This document shows positions 1 to 6,041 of a stretch of 6,041 nucleotides of DNA, piece by piece. How positions within the stretch are numbered: the stretch's first letter is position 1; every line of letters starts with the position of its first letter. This DNA comes from Clostridiales bacterium (GTDB taxonomy: Bacteria; Bacillota; Desulfitobacteriia; Desulfitobacteriales; Desulfitobacteriaceae). The stretch spans positions 1 to 6,041 of the forward strand of contig DAHVVW010000136.1 in the NCBI GenBank assembly GCA_027357125.1. The letters run 5' to 3'. The position numbers and the translations under genes are program-made. The notes beneath the pieces are model-generated. The model had not been told where the DNA came from and ran no database searches. It was given only the letters and a program-made list of their open reading frames with translations.

Positions 1-512
1 ACAAAGGTTTAAATACGCTTTTTGCCCTCTCTAATTTGCTGAGATATAATTTAGACCATCCAGGGGAACTGGTTTCTCTTGGGGAAGAATTAAGCTATAT
101 TGAAAGCTACCTGGTCATTCAGAAAAACAGGTTTGGCAACCGGTTGGAATTATCGATAGAGGTTCCGGAAGACCTGAGAAGTTTACAGATCCCTTTTTTA
201 AGTTTGCAGCCATTAGTGGAAAATGCCTGTATTCATGGACTGGAGCCCAAAGAGGGCATTGGCCACCTATGGCTAAAGGGCAGAAAAGTAGGCAGCACCG
301 TTGAAATCTCAGTTGTCGATGATGGGGTAGGTATGCTCTTGGATTATGCTGCCGTTGATTTGAGCGGGGATCAAATAACAGGGATTGGTCTGCGAAATGT
401 CCATAAACGGCTGCAATTACTATTTGGGAAGGAATTTGGAGTTAAACTGGGACTCGAACAAGGGCTTACGACAGCTGCTTTGTCCCTGCCTGCAGGAAAA
501 CCTGAGGTTTAA
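1..512 (+). CDS. Sensor histidine kinase, LytS/YehU type, C-terminal part (5' end outside window)
   Basis: This is the cytoplasmic catalytic end of a two-component sensor kinase, which would phosphorylate a partner response regulator. The frame is open to the left edge (first full codon at 3), so the TTG at 36 is an internal Leu and not a start. The visible part opens in the last helix of the dimerisation domain (LSNLLRYNL, about 27-53). It then has the family-typical linker (GEELSYIESYLVIQKNRFGNR) and a full HATPase domain: N-box PLVENACIHG with its Asn codon at 222-224, G1 box VVDDGVGM (about 312-335), and G2 box TGIGLRNVHKRLQLLFG (about 378-428). The phospho-accepting His (normally in a PHFLFN motif about 30 residues upstream) and any sensor or membrane domain lie outside the window. 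The signal it senses cannot be told. Its likely partner is the AraC-type regulator at 1951-2991, although ald lies between them on the other strand. Assignment to the family is firm; the partnership is inferred. Confidence 0.9.
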   Translation, partial: KGLNTLFALSNLLRYNLDHPGELVSLGEELSYIESYLVIQKNRFGNRLELSIEVPEDLRSLQIPFLSLQPLVENACIHGLEPKEGIGHLWLKGRKVGSTVEISVVDDGVGMLLDYAAVDLSGDQITGIGLRNVHKRLQLLFGKEFGVKLGLEQGLTTAALSLPAGKPEV

Positions 513-529
513 GTAGGGTAGAACTGCCG

Positions 530-577
530 GGGACACTGCAAAAGGACACGCTTGTGAAGCATGTCCTTTACCGTCCC
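530..577 (-). terminator. Composite hairpin, likely ald terminator (possibly bidirectional; repeat-like)
   Basis: A 12-bp stem is formed by 541-552 and 558-569 around a 5-base loop. Its only imperfect position reads as a G-U pair in the minus-strand RNA but as a C/A mismatch in the plus-strand RNA. On the minus strand the stem runs out into UUUUGC, a short U tract, so it suits termination of ald, whose stop codon lies about 50 bases away. It may also stop the convergent kinase transcript. A second outer stem pairs 530-534 (GGGAC) with 573-577 (GTCCC), and 537 can pair with 570 across two mismatches. The U tract is short, so termination efficiency is uncertain. Confidence 0.55.
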
Positions 578-621
578 ACGAAACCAGACTTTACACGAAC
601 AGAGCTTTTGGTATGAGGCCG

Positions 622-1755
622 CTAAACATTGGCGGGAACTTCAGTAACTTCTTCTAAAGGAGTGTAGGGCAAGTTGAGCGCATCGGCAACTGCTTTATAG
701 GTCAGTTTTCCGTGGATGGTATTCACACCGCGGGCCAGCGCAAGATCGGTTCTAATTGCTTCAGTGAACCCTAAGTTGGCGAGCTTAAGCGCATAGGGCA
801 AAGTTGCATTGGTCAAAGCAAAGGTGGAAGTGCGAGCTACCGCTCCGGGCATATTGGCTACACTATAGTGGAGAACTCCGTACTTCTCATAGGTTGGCTC
901 AGCATGGGTAGTTACGCGGTCAACGGTTTCAACGCTGCCCCCTTGGTCAATCGCCACGTCAACGATAACTGAACCTGGCTTCATGGCCTTAACCACTTCC
1001 TCCGTCACAATTTTGGGGGCCTTGGCACCAGGGATAAGAACCGCTCCTACCAACAAATCGGCCTCCGCAACGGCTTGCTTGATATTGTAACTGTTGGACA
1101 TTAATGTTTTAATCCGGGAACCGAATATGTCATCCAGATACCCGAGACGGGCAATGCTCACATCCAGGATAGTGACATCGGCTCCCATGCCTATAGCCAT
1201 CTTGGCTGCGTTGGTACCGACAACCCCTCCGCCGACAATGGCAACTTTGGCAGGGGAAACGCCGGGAACTCCGCCTAATAAGATACCTTTACCGCCATGT
1301 GGTTTTTCCAGGAACTGAGCACCAATTTGAATTGACATACGGCCAGCTACTTCACTCATAGGTGTGAGCAGCGGCAGACTACGGTCAGCGGGTTGGACGG
1401 TTTCGTACGCAATGCCTACAACTTTTTTCTTAAGCAGAGCGGCTGTCAATAAAGGTTCCGGAGCCAGGTGGAGATAGGTAAACAGCAATTGACCGTCTTT
1501 AAATAGCTCATATTCTGCCGGTTGAGGCTCCTTTACTTTCATGATCATATCGGCACGCGCAAAAACTTCCGACGGAGCAGCCAGGATTTCAGCGCCAACT
1601 GCTGTGTATTCTTCGTCACTAATCCCACTTCCAACACCGGCATTATTTTCAATAACAACTTTGTGACCGGCCTTGCACAAGGCCTCGACCCCGGCTGGAG
1701 TCAGCGCGACACGATTTTCATTGTTTTTGATTTCTTTCGGTACCCCGATAATCAT
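622..1755 (-). CDS. ald: Alanine dehydrogenase
   Basis: Catalyses reversible NAD-dependent oxidative deamination of L-alanine to pyruvate and ammonium, in the cytoplasm. It lets cells use alanine as carbon, nitrogen and reductant source, or make alanine when pyruvate and NADH are plentiful. The 377-residue product is full length for the family. It starts with [20 protein letters not shown], the usual N-terminal signature. The known active-site positions fall at the expected numbers: Arg15, Lys75, His96 and Asp270. The NAD-binding Rossmann loop GGGVVG is at 175-180, with an acidic residue (Asp198) at the end of the next strand. The ATG at 1755 is supported by AGGAGA (1765-1770) 9-10 bases upstream. 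The gene is convergent with the kinase on one side and divergent from the response regulator on the other, so it appears to be a single-gene unit. The leader carries an inverted repeat that could be an operator. No truncation or odd residue is seen. Confidence 0.97.
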   Translation of the reverse strand: MIIGVPKEIKNNENRVALTPAGVEALCKAGHKVVIENNAGVGSGISDEEYTAVGAEILAAPSEVFARADMIMKVKEPQPAEYELFKDGQLLFTYLHLAPEPLLTAALLKKKVVGIAYETVQPADRSLPLLTPMSEVAGRMSIQIGAQFLEKPHGGKGILLGGVPGVSPAKVAIVGGGVVGTNAAKMAIGMGADVTILDVSIARLGYLDDIFGSRIKTLMSNSYNIKQAVAEADLLVGAVLIPGAKAPKIVTEEVVKAMKPGSVIVDVAIDQGGSVETVDRVTTHAEPTYEKYGVLHYSVANMPGAVARTSTFALTNATLPYALKLANLGFTEAIRTDLALARGVNTIHGKLTYKAVADALNLPYTPLEEVTEVPANV

Positions 1756-1774
1756 TTTGGGTTATCTCCTTTCA

Positions 1775-1810
1775 ATTATGAGCTAATTGTTATCTTAATC
1801 ATCTCATAAT
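1775..1810. promoter_or_regulatory. Inverted repeat in the ald leader/promoter, candidate operator or leader hairpin
   Basis: ATTATGAG at 1775-1782 is mirrored exactly by CTCATAAT at 1803-1810, with 20 bases between. The arms are 28 bp apart centre to centre. Pairing continues inward with mismatches at 1783/1802 and 1785/1800 to give an imperfect stem of about 14 positions. The right arm overlaps the candidate ald -10 element and the left arm ends just upstream of the ald ribosome binding site. It could therefore act as a regulator site or as a structure in the leader RNA. The repeat is seen directly; the role is inferred. Confidence 0.4.
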
Positions 1811-1830
1811 CAAACGAAGATGCCAGCCAA
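1803..1830 (-). promoter_or_regulatory. Candidate ald promoter
   Basis: On the minus strand TTGGCT (1825-1830) is followed after 16 bp by TATGAG (1803-1808). Each hexamer matches the sigma-A consensus at four of six positions. Transcription would start near 1796, giving a leader of about 40 bases. The match is modest, and the AT-rich region offers other pairs, such as TTGATT followed by AACAAT further downstream. Confidence 0.25.
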
Positions 1831-1855
1831 TATGTTGCGCAAGGATAGCAGAATG

Positions 1856-1883
1856 TTGTCAGATTTCTAACTAACCCTATTAA
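1856..1883 (+). promoter_or_regulatory. Candidate promoter of the response regulator gene
   Basis: TTGTCA (1856-1861, five of six matches to the -35 consensus) and TATTAA (1878-1883, four of six matches to the -10 consensus) are 16 bp apart. They lie about 70 bases before the start codon, which would give a leader of about 60 bases. This is the best sigma-A-like pair on this strand of the divergent region. An alternative would be read-through from a distant promoter, but ald in the opposite direction makes that unlikely. Confidence 0.4.
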
Positions 1884-1905
1884 AATTTTTACCACGAGTA
1901 TTAAA
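1878..1905 (+). repeat. 7-bp direct repeat with 21-bp period, candidate regulator binding site
   Basis: TATTAAA occurs at 1878-1884 and again at 1899-1905, a period of exactly 21 bp or about two helical turns. AraC-type proteins often bind direct repeats on one face of the helix, so this could be an autoregulatory site for the gene that follows. The first copy overlaps the candidate -10 element. The motif is AT-rich and short, so chance is a real alternative. Confidence 0.3.
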
Positions 1906-1932
1906 TTCTTGTTGTCCAATCAAAAAGGTTTG

Positions 1933-1939
1933 GGTGGTG
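1933..1939 (+). promoter_or_regulatory. Non-canonical ribosome binding site of the response regulator
   Basis: GGTGGTG differs from the strong site GGAGGTG at one base and ends 11 bases before the ATG at 1951. It is the only purine-rich stretch at a workable distance, apart from AAAGG about 20 bases upstream. It supports this ATG, and the product then begins as receiver domains usually do (MVYKVLLVDDEE). Confidence 0.5.
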
Positions 1940-1950
1940 GGATTCATTAA

Positions 1951-2991
1951 ATGGTGTACAAAGTATTGCTAGTCGATGACGAGGAATTAGAGCGTAAGGT
2001 TTTACACTTTACATTACAGAATGAGAACCTGCCTATTCATATCTTAGGGGAAGCAGCCAACGGACGAGAAGCCTTGGAGCAAGTTCACACCATTCGCCCC
2101 GATTTGATAATCATGGATATCAAGATGCCTGGAATTAATGGAATAGAGGCAACTAAGCAAATTAAGGCGGCTTACCCAACTACCGAAGTGATTATTTTAA
2201 CCGCTTACAATGAGTTCTCCTATTCTCAGCAGGCCATTAAAGCGCAAGCTTCAGACTATTTGCTCAAACCAGTTAAGCCACAACAACTGATTAAAGCCGT
2301 GAAAGAGGCATTAGACAGGCTTGCGCAAAAAAACTTTCAACCTGGTCCGGCCATAAATTTAGCAGGCCTTGAGGAACAAGTAAAAGCGGGAAACCTAGAG
2401 GATGCTAAGCGGGAGTTGTCTTATGTCTTTCAACTTCTTGCCAGTAAAGAGCCTTCGGCTAGTGTAATACATTCCTTCGGCATACGGCTTATGGTCATCA
2501 TTGTACATGCTTCTCTTGCTGCAGGTGCTGATTCTACCGAAGTAACAGCTTTAGAAAATAACATGGTCCGGGAGTTATCCCATATGTCGTCGGTTGAGGG
2601 ACTAAGGTGTTGGGGAGAAGCTATTTTAGACCAATGTATCGCCCTCCTGGTTAAGAATCGGTTGTGTTGTGATCAGGTCCTGTTGCGTCAAGCTCTGGAT
2701 TATATTAAAAGCAATCATGCGAATAAGATTACACTTGATCAAGTAGCAGCTCACGTGCACCTCAGTCCTGCTTATTTAAGCCGTCTATTCAACAAGAAGA
2801 CGGGTAGAGTATTTACGGAATATTTGACCCAAGTGCGGCTGGAAAAGGCCAAACAACGCTTGAGAATCCCACTTGAGACAATCGAGCAAATTGCGGCAGC
2901 AACCGGTTTTAGCTCCAGCAGTTACTTTTCGGCGGTATTTAAAAAGTATGAAGGTATTACTCCTTCCCAATATCGATCCAGCCAAAAATAA
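1951..2991 (+). CDS. Response regulator, receiver domain plus AraC-type DNA-binding domain (YesN-like)
   Basis: A cytoplasmic transcription regulator switched by phosphorylation from a sensor kinase. Residues 1-124 form a receiver domain: acidic pair Asp9/Asp10, phospho-accepting Asp56 within IIMDIKMPG, Thr84, and Lys106 in the LLKPVKP loop. Residues about 125-243 are a helical linker that I do not recognise. Residues about 245-346 form the AraC/XylS DNA-binding domain with two helix-turn-helix units: ITLDQVAAHVHLSPAYLSRL (260-279) and IEQIAAATGFSSSSYFSAVF (311-330), followed by the typical GITPSQYR end. All key residues are present, so the protein should be functional. The LytS-type kinase fragment at the left edge is the natural partner type. 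Candidate targets are its own promoter, ald (divergent), and the convergent hydrogenase operon; none is proven. It ends only 17 bases from the end of hndD, with no terminator visible between them. Base composition looks AT-richer than the hydrogenase genes. Confidence 0.94.
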   Translation: MVYKVLLVDDEELERKVLHFTLQNENLPIHILGEAANGREALEQVHTIRPDLIIMDIKMPGINGIEATKQIKAAYPTTEVIILTAYNEFSYSQQAIKAQASDYLLKPVKPQQLIKAVKEALDRLAQKNFQPGPAINLAGLEEQVKAGNLEDAKRELSYVFQLLASKEPSASVIHSFGIRLMVIIVHASLAAGADSTEVTALENNMVRELSHMSSVEGLRCWGEAILDQCIALLVKNRLCCDQVLLRQALDYIKSNHANKITLDQVAAHVHLSPAYLSRLFNKKTGRVFTEYLTQVRLEKAKQRLRIPLETIEQIAAATGFSSSSYFSAVFKKYEGITPSQYRSSQK

Positions 2992-3008
2992 CAAACTTTT
3001 TCTAAACT

Positions 3009-4826
3009 TCAATGAAGATACCCTTGCTCTTCCCGGTAGTGACGATGCTCCACTTTGTCTCCGGCATAAGTACCCTCACAAGTGTAGAGCGGGCGCGCTT
3101 TATGTCCCGTGTGCAAGAGGCTGTGGGCTTTCTCACTGTTGGGTTCCCCCAGGAAATCTTCGTAGAGTTTAAGCACATAAGGATTTTCGTGAGATTTTCT
3201 GTATTTTTTCTCAGAATCAGACTTGAATAACCCTTTGGCCCGGGATTTGCGGAAGTCCATCTGCAGACTCCATTTATCCAGATTCGAATAAATCGGCTGG
3301 CCGCCACCCCCGACACAGGCTCCGGGACACGCCATAATTTCAATAAAATCGTACCGGTGTTCTTGATCATTCTGGACGCGTTCGCATAACTTGCGGCCCT
3401 CTCCGATGTTTCTGGCCACCGCTACTCTGATCGTACGTTCACCGAGTGTAAACTCCGCTTCCCGCACTTCATTGAAGGAGCGGATTTTTTCCAGTTCTTT
3501 TTCCAAGATCTCAGCTCCGTTGATTTTTTCATAAACCGTGCGCAAAGCGGCTTCCATGACGCCGCCGGATGCTCCGAAAATCACCCCCGCTCCGCTGGCC
3601 TCTCCCATCGGACTGTCAAATTCCTCGTCAGGCAAGTCGGCAAAATTGATTCCGCTCATCCGGATCATCCGTGCCAGTTCCCGGGTGGTTAACACCACGT
3701 CGACGTCCCGGTAGCCGCTATCCCGGTGCTCCGGTCTCCCGGCCTCAAATTTCTTGGCCACGCAAGGCATGATCGAGACACTGAAGATTTTTGCCGGCGG
3801 AATACCGGCCAACTGAGCATAGTAAGTCTTGCTCAAAGCCCCGAAGATCTGTTGGGGGCTTTTGGTCGAGGACAAATGCGGGATGAGTTCCGGGTAAAAA
3901 TTCTCGCAGAATTTTACCCAGCCGGGGCAACACGAAGTAAACTGCGGTAAAGGGCCACCGTTACCTTCTAAGCGCGTTAACAGTTCCTGGCCTTCTTCCA
4001 TGATGCAGACATCCGCTCCGAAACAGTCGTCAAAAACCCTGTTGAATCCCAAACGGCGCAAGGCTGCGACCATCTTCCCGACCACCAGCTCACCTTGAGG
4101 CAAGCCGAATTCTTCCCCTAGGCTCACGCGGATGGAGGGAGCGGTTTGGACCACGACATGGAGATCCGGGTTTTCAAGCGCCCGCCAGACCTTGTCCGTG
4201 TCATCCTTCTCGTGCAAGGCACCGGTCGGACAGACCAAGATGCACTGACCGCAGGTAATGCAGGGGGTATCCAGGAGGCTGTCATTAAAAGCAGGACCTG
4301 CAACCGAATCAAAACCACGGTGCAGCATGTCATAAATGCTAACAGTCAGTACATCACGGCAGACGGTGACGCAGCGCCGGCAGCGAATACATTTGCTGGG
4401 CTCCCGGACCAGCGAAGGAGACAAATCATCAACGGCAAAAACTCCCCTTTCTCCTTCCCATTGCAGGCCATGGATGTTCATTTCCCGGGCCAGCGTCTGC
4501 AGTTCACAGTTTCCGTTGCGGAAGCAAGTCAAGCAATCAAAGGGATGGTCGGAAAGGAGAAGTTCCAGTACTTTCTTGCGGGCATGGAGCACATGGGGAG
4601 TACGGGTGCGTATGACCATCCCTTCCGCAACAGGCAGCGCACAGGAAGCCACAAGGTTTTTGTGCCCCTCAACCTCAACCAAACAAATCCTGCAGGAGGC
4701 AATAACATTGACTTCTTTTAAATAACAGAGAGTCGGAATATCAATTCCTAAAGCCTGAGCCGCTTCCAAGGCTGTTGTGCCCTCTTCCACCTCGAGCGGC
4801 TGATTGTCGATGGTTAAAGAAACCAT
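3009..4826 (-). CDS. hndD: [FeFe] hydrogenase catalytic subunit (HndD/CpI-like)
   Basis: Carries the H-cluster that makes or oxidises H2; it exchanges electrons with the HndC flavoprotein and probably ferredoxin. The 605 residues show the full CpI-type domain order. The N-terminal [2Fe-2S] domain has Cys34, 45, 48 and 62. The His-Cys3 [4Fe-4S] site has His94, Cys98, 101 and 107. Two further [4Fe-4S] clusters use Cys146/149/152/156 and Cys189/192/195/199. The H-domain has all three signatures: FTSCCPGW (Cys300 a ligand, Cys299 the proton-transfer Cys), IMPCVAKKFE (Cys355) and MACPGACVGGGGQP (Cys500, Cys504). Proton-path glutamates 278 and 281 and Ser319/320 are also present. The small-subunit-like domain follows, then a tail of roughly 40 residues. 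The protein is about 30 residues longer than C. pasteurianum CpI and lacks the extra C-terminal [2Fe-2S] domain of Thermotoga HydA. The ATG at 4826 has AAGGGGG (4834-4840) 7 bases upstream. No signal peptide, so it is cytoplasmic. It follows hndC by 15 bp, so the two are co-transcribed. Confidence 0.96.
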   Translation of the reverse strand: MVSLTIDNQPLEVEEGTTALEAAQALGIDIPTLCYLKEVNVIASCRICLVEVEGHKNLVASCALPVAEGMVIRTRTPHVLHARKKVLELLLSDHPFDCLTCFRNGNCELQTLAREMNIHGLQWEGERGVFAVDDLSPSLVREPSKCIRCRRCVTVCRDVLTVSIYDMLHRGFDSVAGPAFNDSLLDTPCITCGQCILVCPTGALHEKDDTDKVWRALENPDLHVVVQTAPSIRVSLGEEFGLPQGELVVGKMVAALRRLGFNRVFDDCFGADVCIMEEGQELLTRLEGNGGPLPQFTSCCPGWVKFCENFYPELIPHLSSTKSPQQIFGALSKTYYAQLAGIPPAKIFSVSIMPCVAKKFEAGRPEHRDSGYRDVDVVLTTRELARMIRMSGINFADLPDEEFDSPMGEASGAGVIFGASGGVMEAALRTVYEKINGAEILEKELEKIRSFNEVREAEFTLGERTIRVAVARNIGEGRKLCERVQNDQEHRYDFIEIMACPGACVGGGGQPIYSNLDKWSLQMDFRKSRAKGLFKSDSEKKYRKSHENPYVLKLYEDFLGEPNSEKAHSLLHTGHKARPLYTCEGTYAGDKVEHRHYREEQGYLH

Positions 4827-4841
4827 GGTCTTTCCCCCTTC

Positions 4842-6041
4842 TCAGTGGACTACGGACTTGTTGCTGTCCGGATGGATTCTCTCTGTTTTTCCACCGGCAA
4901 TGAGCGCATCCGGATTAACAGGAGCGGTTGGACGTGCACGCGGGCCGCGCTTAATGGCCTTAAACGGGCATTTGGACAGGCAGAGGCCGCATTGGGAACA
5001 CTTCTCCGTTTCTATGACATGGGGTTCCTTAGGCGCTCCTTTGATGGCCTGGGAGGGGCATTCCCGCCGGCAAATCCCGCATGCTTTGCACATTTCGGGA
5101 TCGATGGCATAGGCCTGCAGTTCCTTGCATACTCCTGCCGGGCAGTGCTTGGCAAAGATGTGAGCTTCATATTCATGGCGGAAGTATCTCAGAGTAGATA
5201 ATACCGGATTCGGTGCGGATACCCCAAGACCGCAGAGTGAATCTTCTTTAACCACTTGGGCCAGTTCTTCCAGATCAGTCAGGTCTTTGTCCGTGCCTTT
5301 GCCTTCCGTTATCCGCGTGAGAATTTCCAGCATGCGTTTGGTGCCAATCCGGCAAGGTGTGCACTTGCCGCAGGACTCGTCGCGCGTGAATTCCAGGTAA
5401 AAGCGAGCCACGTCGACCATGCAGCTGTCTTCGTCCATCACAATCAGGCCGCCTGAACCCATCATCGAACCAACTTCCAAGAGCGTATCATACTCCAAGG
5501 AAATATCCAGATGTTCTTCGGTCAGGCAGCCTCCGGATGGGCCACCGGTTTGCGCGGCCTTAAATTTTTTGCCTTCCGGAATCCCACCGCCTAAGTTAAA
5601 AATAACTTCTCTTAAAGTTGTCCCCATTGGGACTTCAATCAGTCCGGTATTATGTATCTTGCCCGCCAAAGCAAATACTTTGGTTCCCTTGCTGCGCTCG
5701 GTCCCTATCGCCGCAAAGGCTTTACTGCCGTTACGGATGATGTGGGGAATATTGGCCAAAGTCTCTACGTTGTTAATCAGCGTAGGTTTTCCCCACAGGC
5801 CTTCTGCTGCCGGAAAAGGCGGACGCGGGCGGGGTTCCCCACGCAAGCCCTGAATTGAGCGAATGAGAGAAGTCTCCTCTCCGCAGACAAAAGCGCCTGC
5901 GCCTAGACGAATCTCGATGTTAAAATAAAAATCTGTCCCAAAGAGTTTTTTCCCCAGCAGGCGTTTAGTGCGTGCTTGTTCGATCGCAATTTCCAGGCGT
6001 TTTACCGCCACCGGATATTCTGCCCGGACATAGACATAACC
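4842..6041 (-). CDS. hndC: NuoF-like NAD(P)H/flavin subunit of the hydrogenase, C-terminal part (5' end outside window)
   Basis: The flavoprotein that links the hydrogenase to NAD(P)H, and the probable bifurcation centre in Hnd/HydABC complexes. The frame is open to the right edge (reads [10 protein letters not shown] before the GTG at 6011), so that GTG is an internal Val. About 399 residues are visible. Numbering from the GTG codon, they hold part of the FMN/NAD fold with [17 protein letters not shown] (37-53) and [10 protein letters not shown], followed by [17 protein letters not shown] NuoF [4Fe-4S] site follows (Cys214, 217, 220 in [10 protein letters not shown]; Cys260), then a HCPAGVC segment (289-295), a bacterial 2x[4Fe-4S] ferredoxin domain (Cys308/311/314/318 and Cys338/341/344/348) and a basic tail of about 35 residues. 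The N-terminal part, including the glycine-rich FMN loop and any thioredoxin-like domain, is missing. The ferredoxin domain distinguishes it from plain complex I NuoF and matches HndC/HydB. NAD versus NADP preference cannot be judged here. Confidence 0.92.
   Translation of the reverse strand, partial: GYVYVRAEYPVAVKRLEIAIEQARTKRLLGKKLFGTDFYFNIEIRLGAGAFVCGEETSLIRSIQGLRGEPRPRPPFPAAEGLWGKPTLINNVETLANIPHIIRNGSKAFAAIGTERSKGTKVFALAGKIHNTGLIEVPMGTTLREVIFNLGGGIPEGKKFKAAQTGGPSGGCLTEEHLDISLEYDTLLEVGSMMGSGGLIVMDEDSCMVDVARFYLEFTRDESCGKCTPCRIGTKRMLEILTRITEGKGTDKDLTDLEELAQVVKEDSLCGLGVSAPNPVLSTLRYFRHEYEAHIFAKHCPAGVCKELQAYAIDPEMCKACGICRRECPSQAIKGAPKEPHVIETEKCSQCGLCLSKCPFKAIKRGPRARPTAPVNPDALIAGGKTERIHPDSNKSVVH

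Noticed and set aside
30..45. TTG at 36 as the start of the kinase gene
   Set aside because: The frame is open to the left and the upstream codons continue the dimerisation helix of the kinase family; no ribosome binding site precedes it.
1513..1809. Plus-strand open frame of 95 codons overlapping the ald start and leader
   Set aside because: It runs antisense through the N-terminal codons of ald and the intergenic region, and shows no domain or convincing start site.
3008..3018. CTTCAATGAAG near-palindrome at the end of hndD as a terminator
   Set aside because: Five-base arms with a single base between cannot form a hairpin loop, and no T tract follows directly.
4146..4721. Long plus-strand open frame (191 codons) inside hndD
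   Set aside because: It is antisense to a hydrogenase gene with every cluster motif intact, and its translation shows no recognisable domain. It is a shadow of GC-rich coding sequence.
5419..5853. Plus-strand open frame of 144 codons inside hndC
   Set aside because: Antisense to a convincing NuoF-like coding region, low-complexity Pro/Ser content, no domain.
5982..6011. GTG at 6011 as the start of hndC
   Set aside because: The frame stays open to the window edge and the upstream codons read [10 protein letters not shown], typical internal NuoF sequence, so the gene is simply cut by the edge.

Overview
The window holds two complete enzyme genes, one complete regulator gene and two genes cut by the window edges. 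The likely source is an anaerobic Firmicute of the class Clostridia, perhaps a Desulfitobacterium/Desulfosporosinus-like member of the old Peptococcaceae. This rests on the protein style, purine-rich Shine-Dalgarno sites, intermediate GC, and the pairing of a YesN-type regulator with an Hnd-type [FeFe] hydrogenase. The genus is a guess from memory, with no database support.

Layout from left to right: (1) 1-512, plus strand, the C-terminal half of a LytS/YehU-type sensor histidine kinase, open at the left edge. (2) 513-621, a convergent gap with a two-part hairpin that probably terminates ald transcription and resembles the small palindromic repeats found in Clostridia. (3) 622-1755, minus strand, a full alanine dehydrogenase gene, ald. 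(4) 1756-1950, a divergent control region with a perfect 8-bp inverted repeat in the ald leader, a plausible promoter for the regulator gene, and a 7-bp direct repeat with a 21-bp period. (5) 1951-2991, plus strand, a response regulator with a receiver domain and an AraC-type DNA-binding domain. (6) 3009-4826, minus strand, the catalytic [FeFe] hydrogenase subunit (HndD/CpI-like). (7) 4842-6041, minus strand, the C-terminal part of its NuoF-like flavoprotein partner (HndC), open at the right edge. No stretch longer than 300 bases lacks a gene.

How the genes fit together: hndC and hndD are an operon read leftwards, with a 15-bp gap. They form the core of a soluble NAD(P)-linked hydrogenase of the Hnd/HydABC type, some members of which bifurcate electrons between ferredoxin and NAD(P)H. 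The NuoE-like and thioredoxin-like small subunits would be expected just beyond the right edge. Ald interconverts alanine with pyruvate and ammonium using NAD(H), so both enzymes touch the NADH pool. The kinase and the response regulator are the types that normally sit side by side, but here they are split by ald on the opposite strand. That makes ald, and possibly the hydrogenase operon, candidate targets of this two-component system; this link is inference only.

I found no RNA genes, CRISPR array, insertion sequence or clear new system. The most interesting signals are the split kinase/regulator arrangement, the two repeats in the divergent control region, the composite hairpin at 530-577, and unusual cysteines in the hydrogenase.
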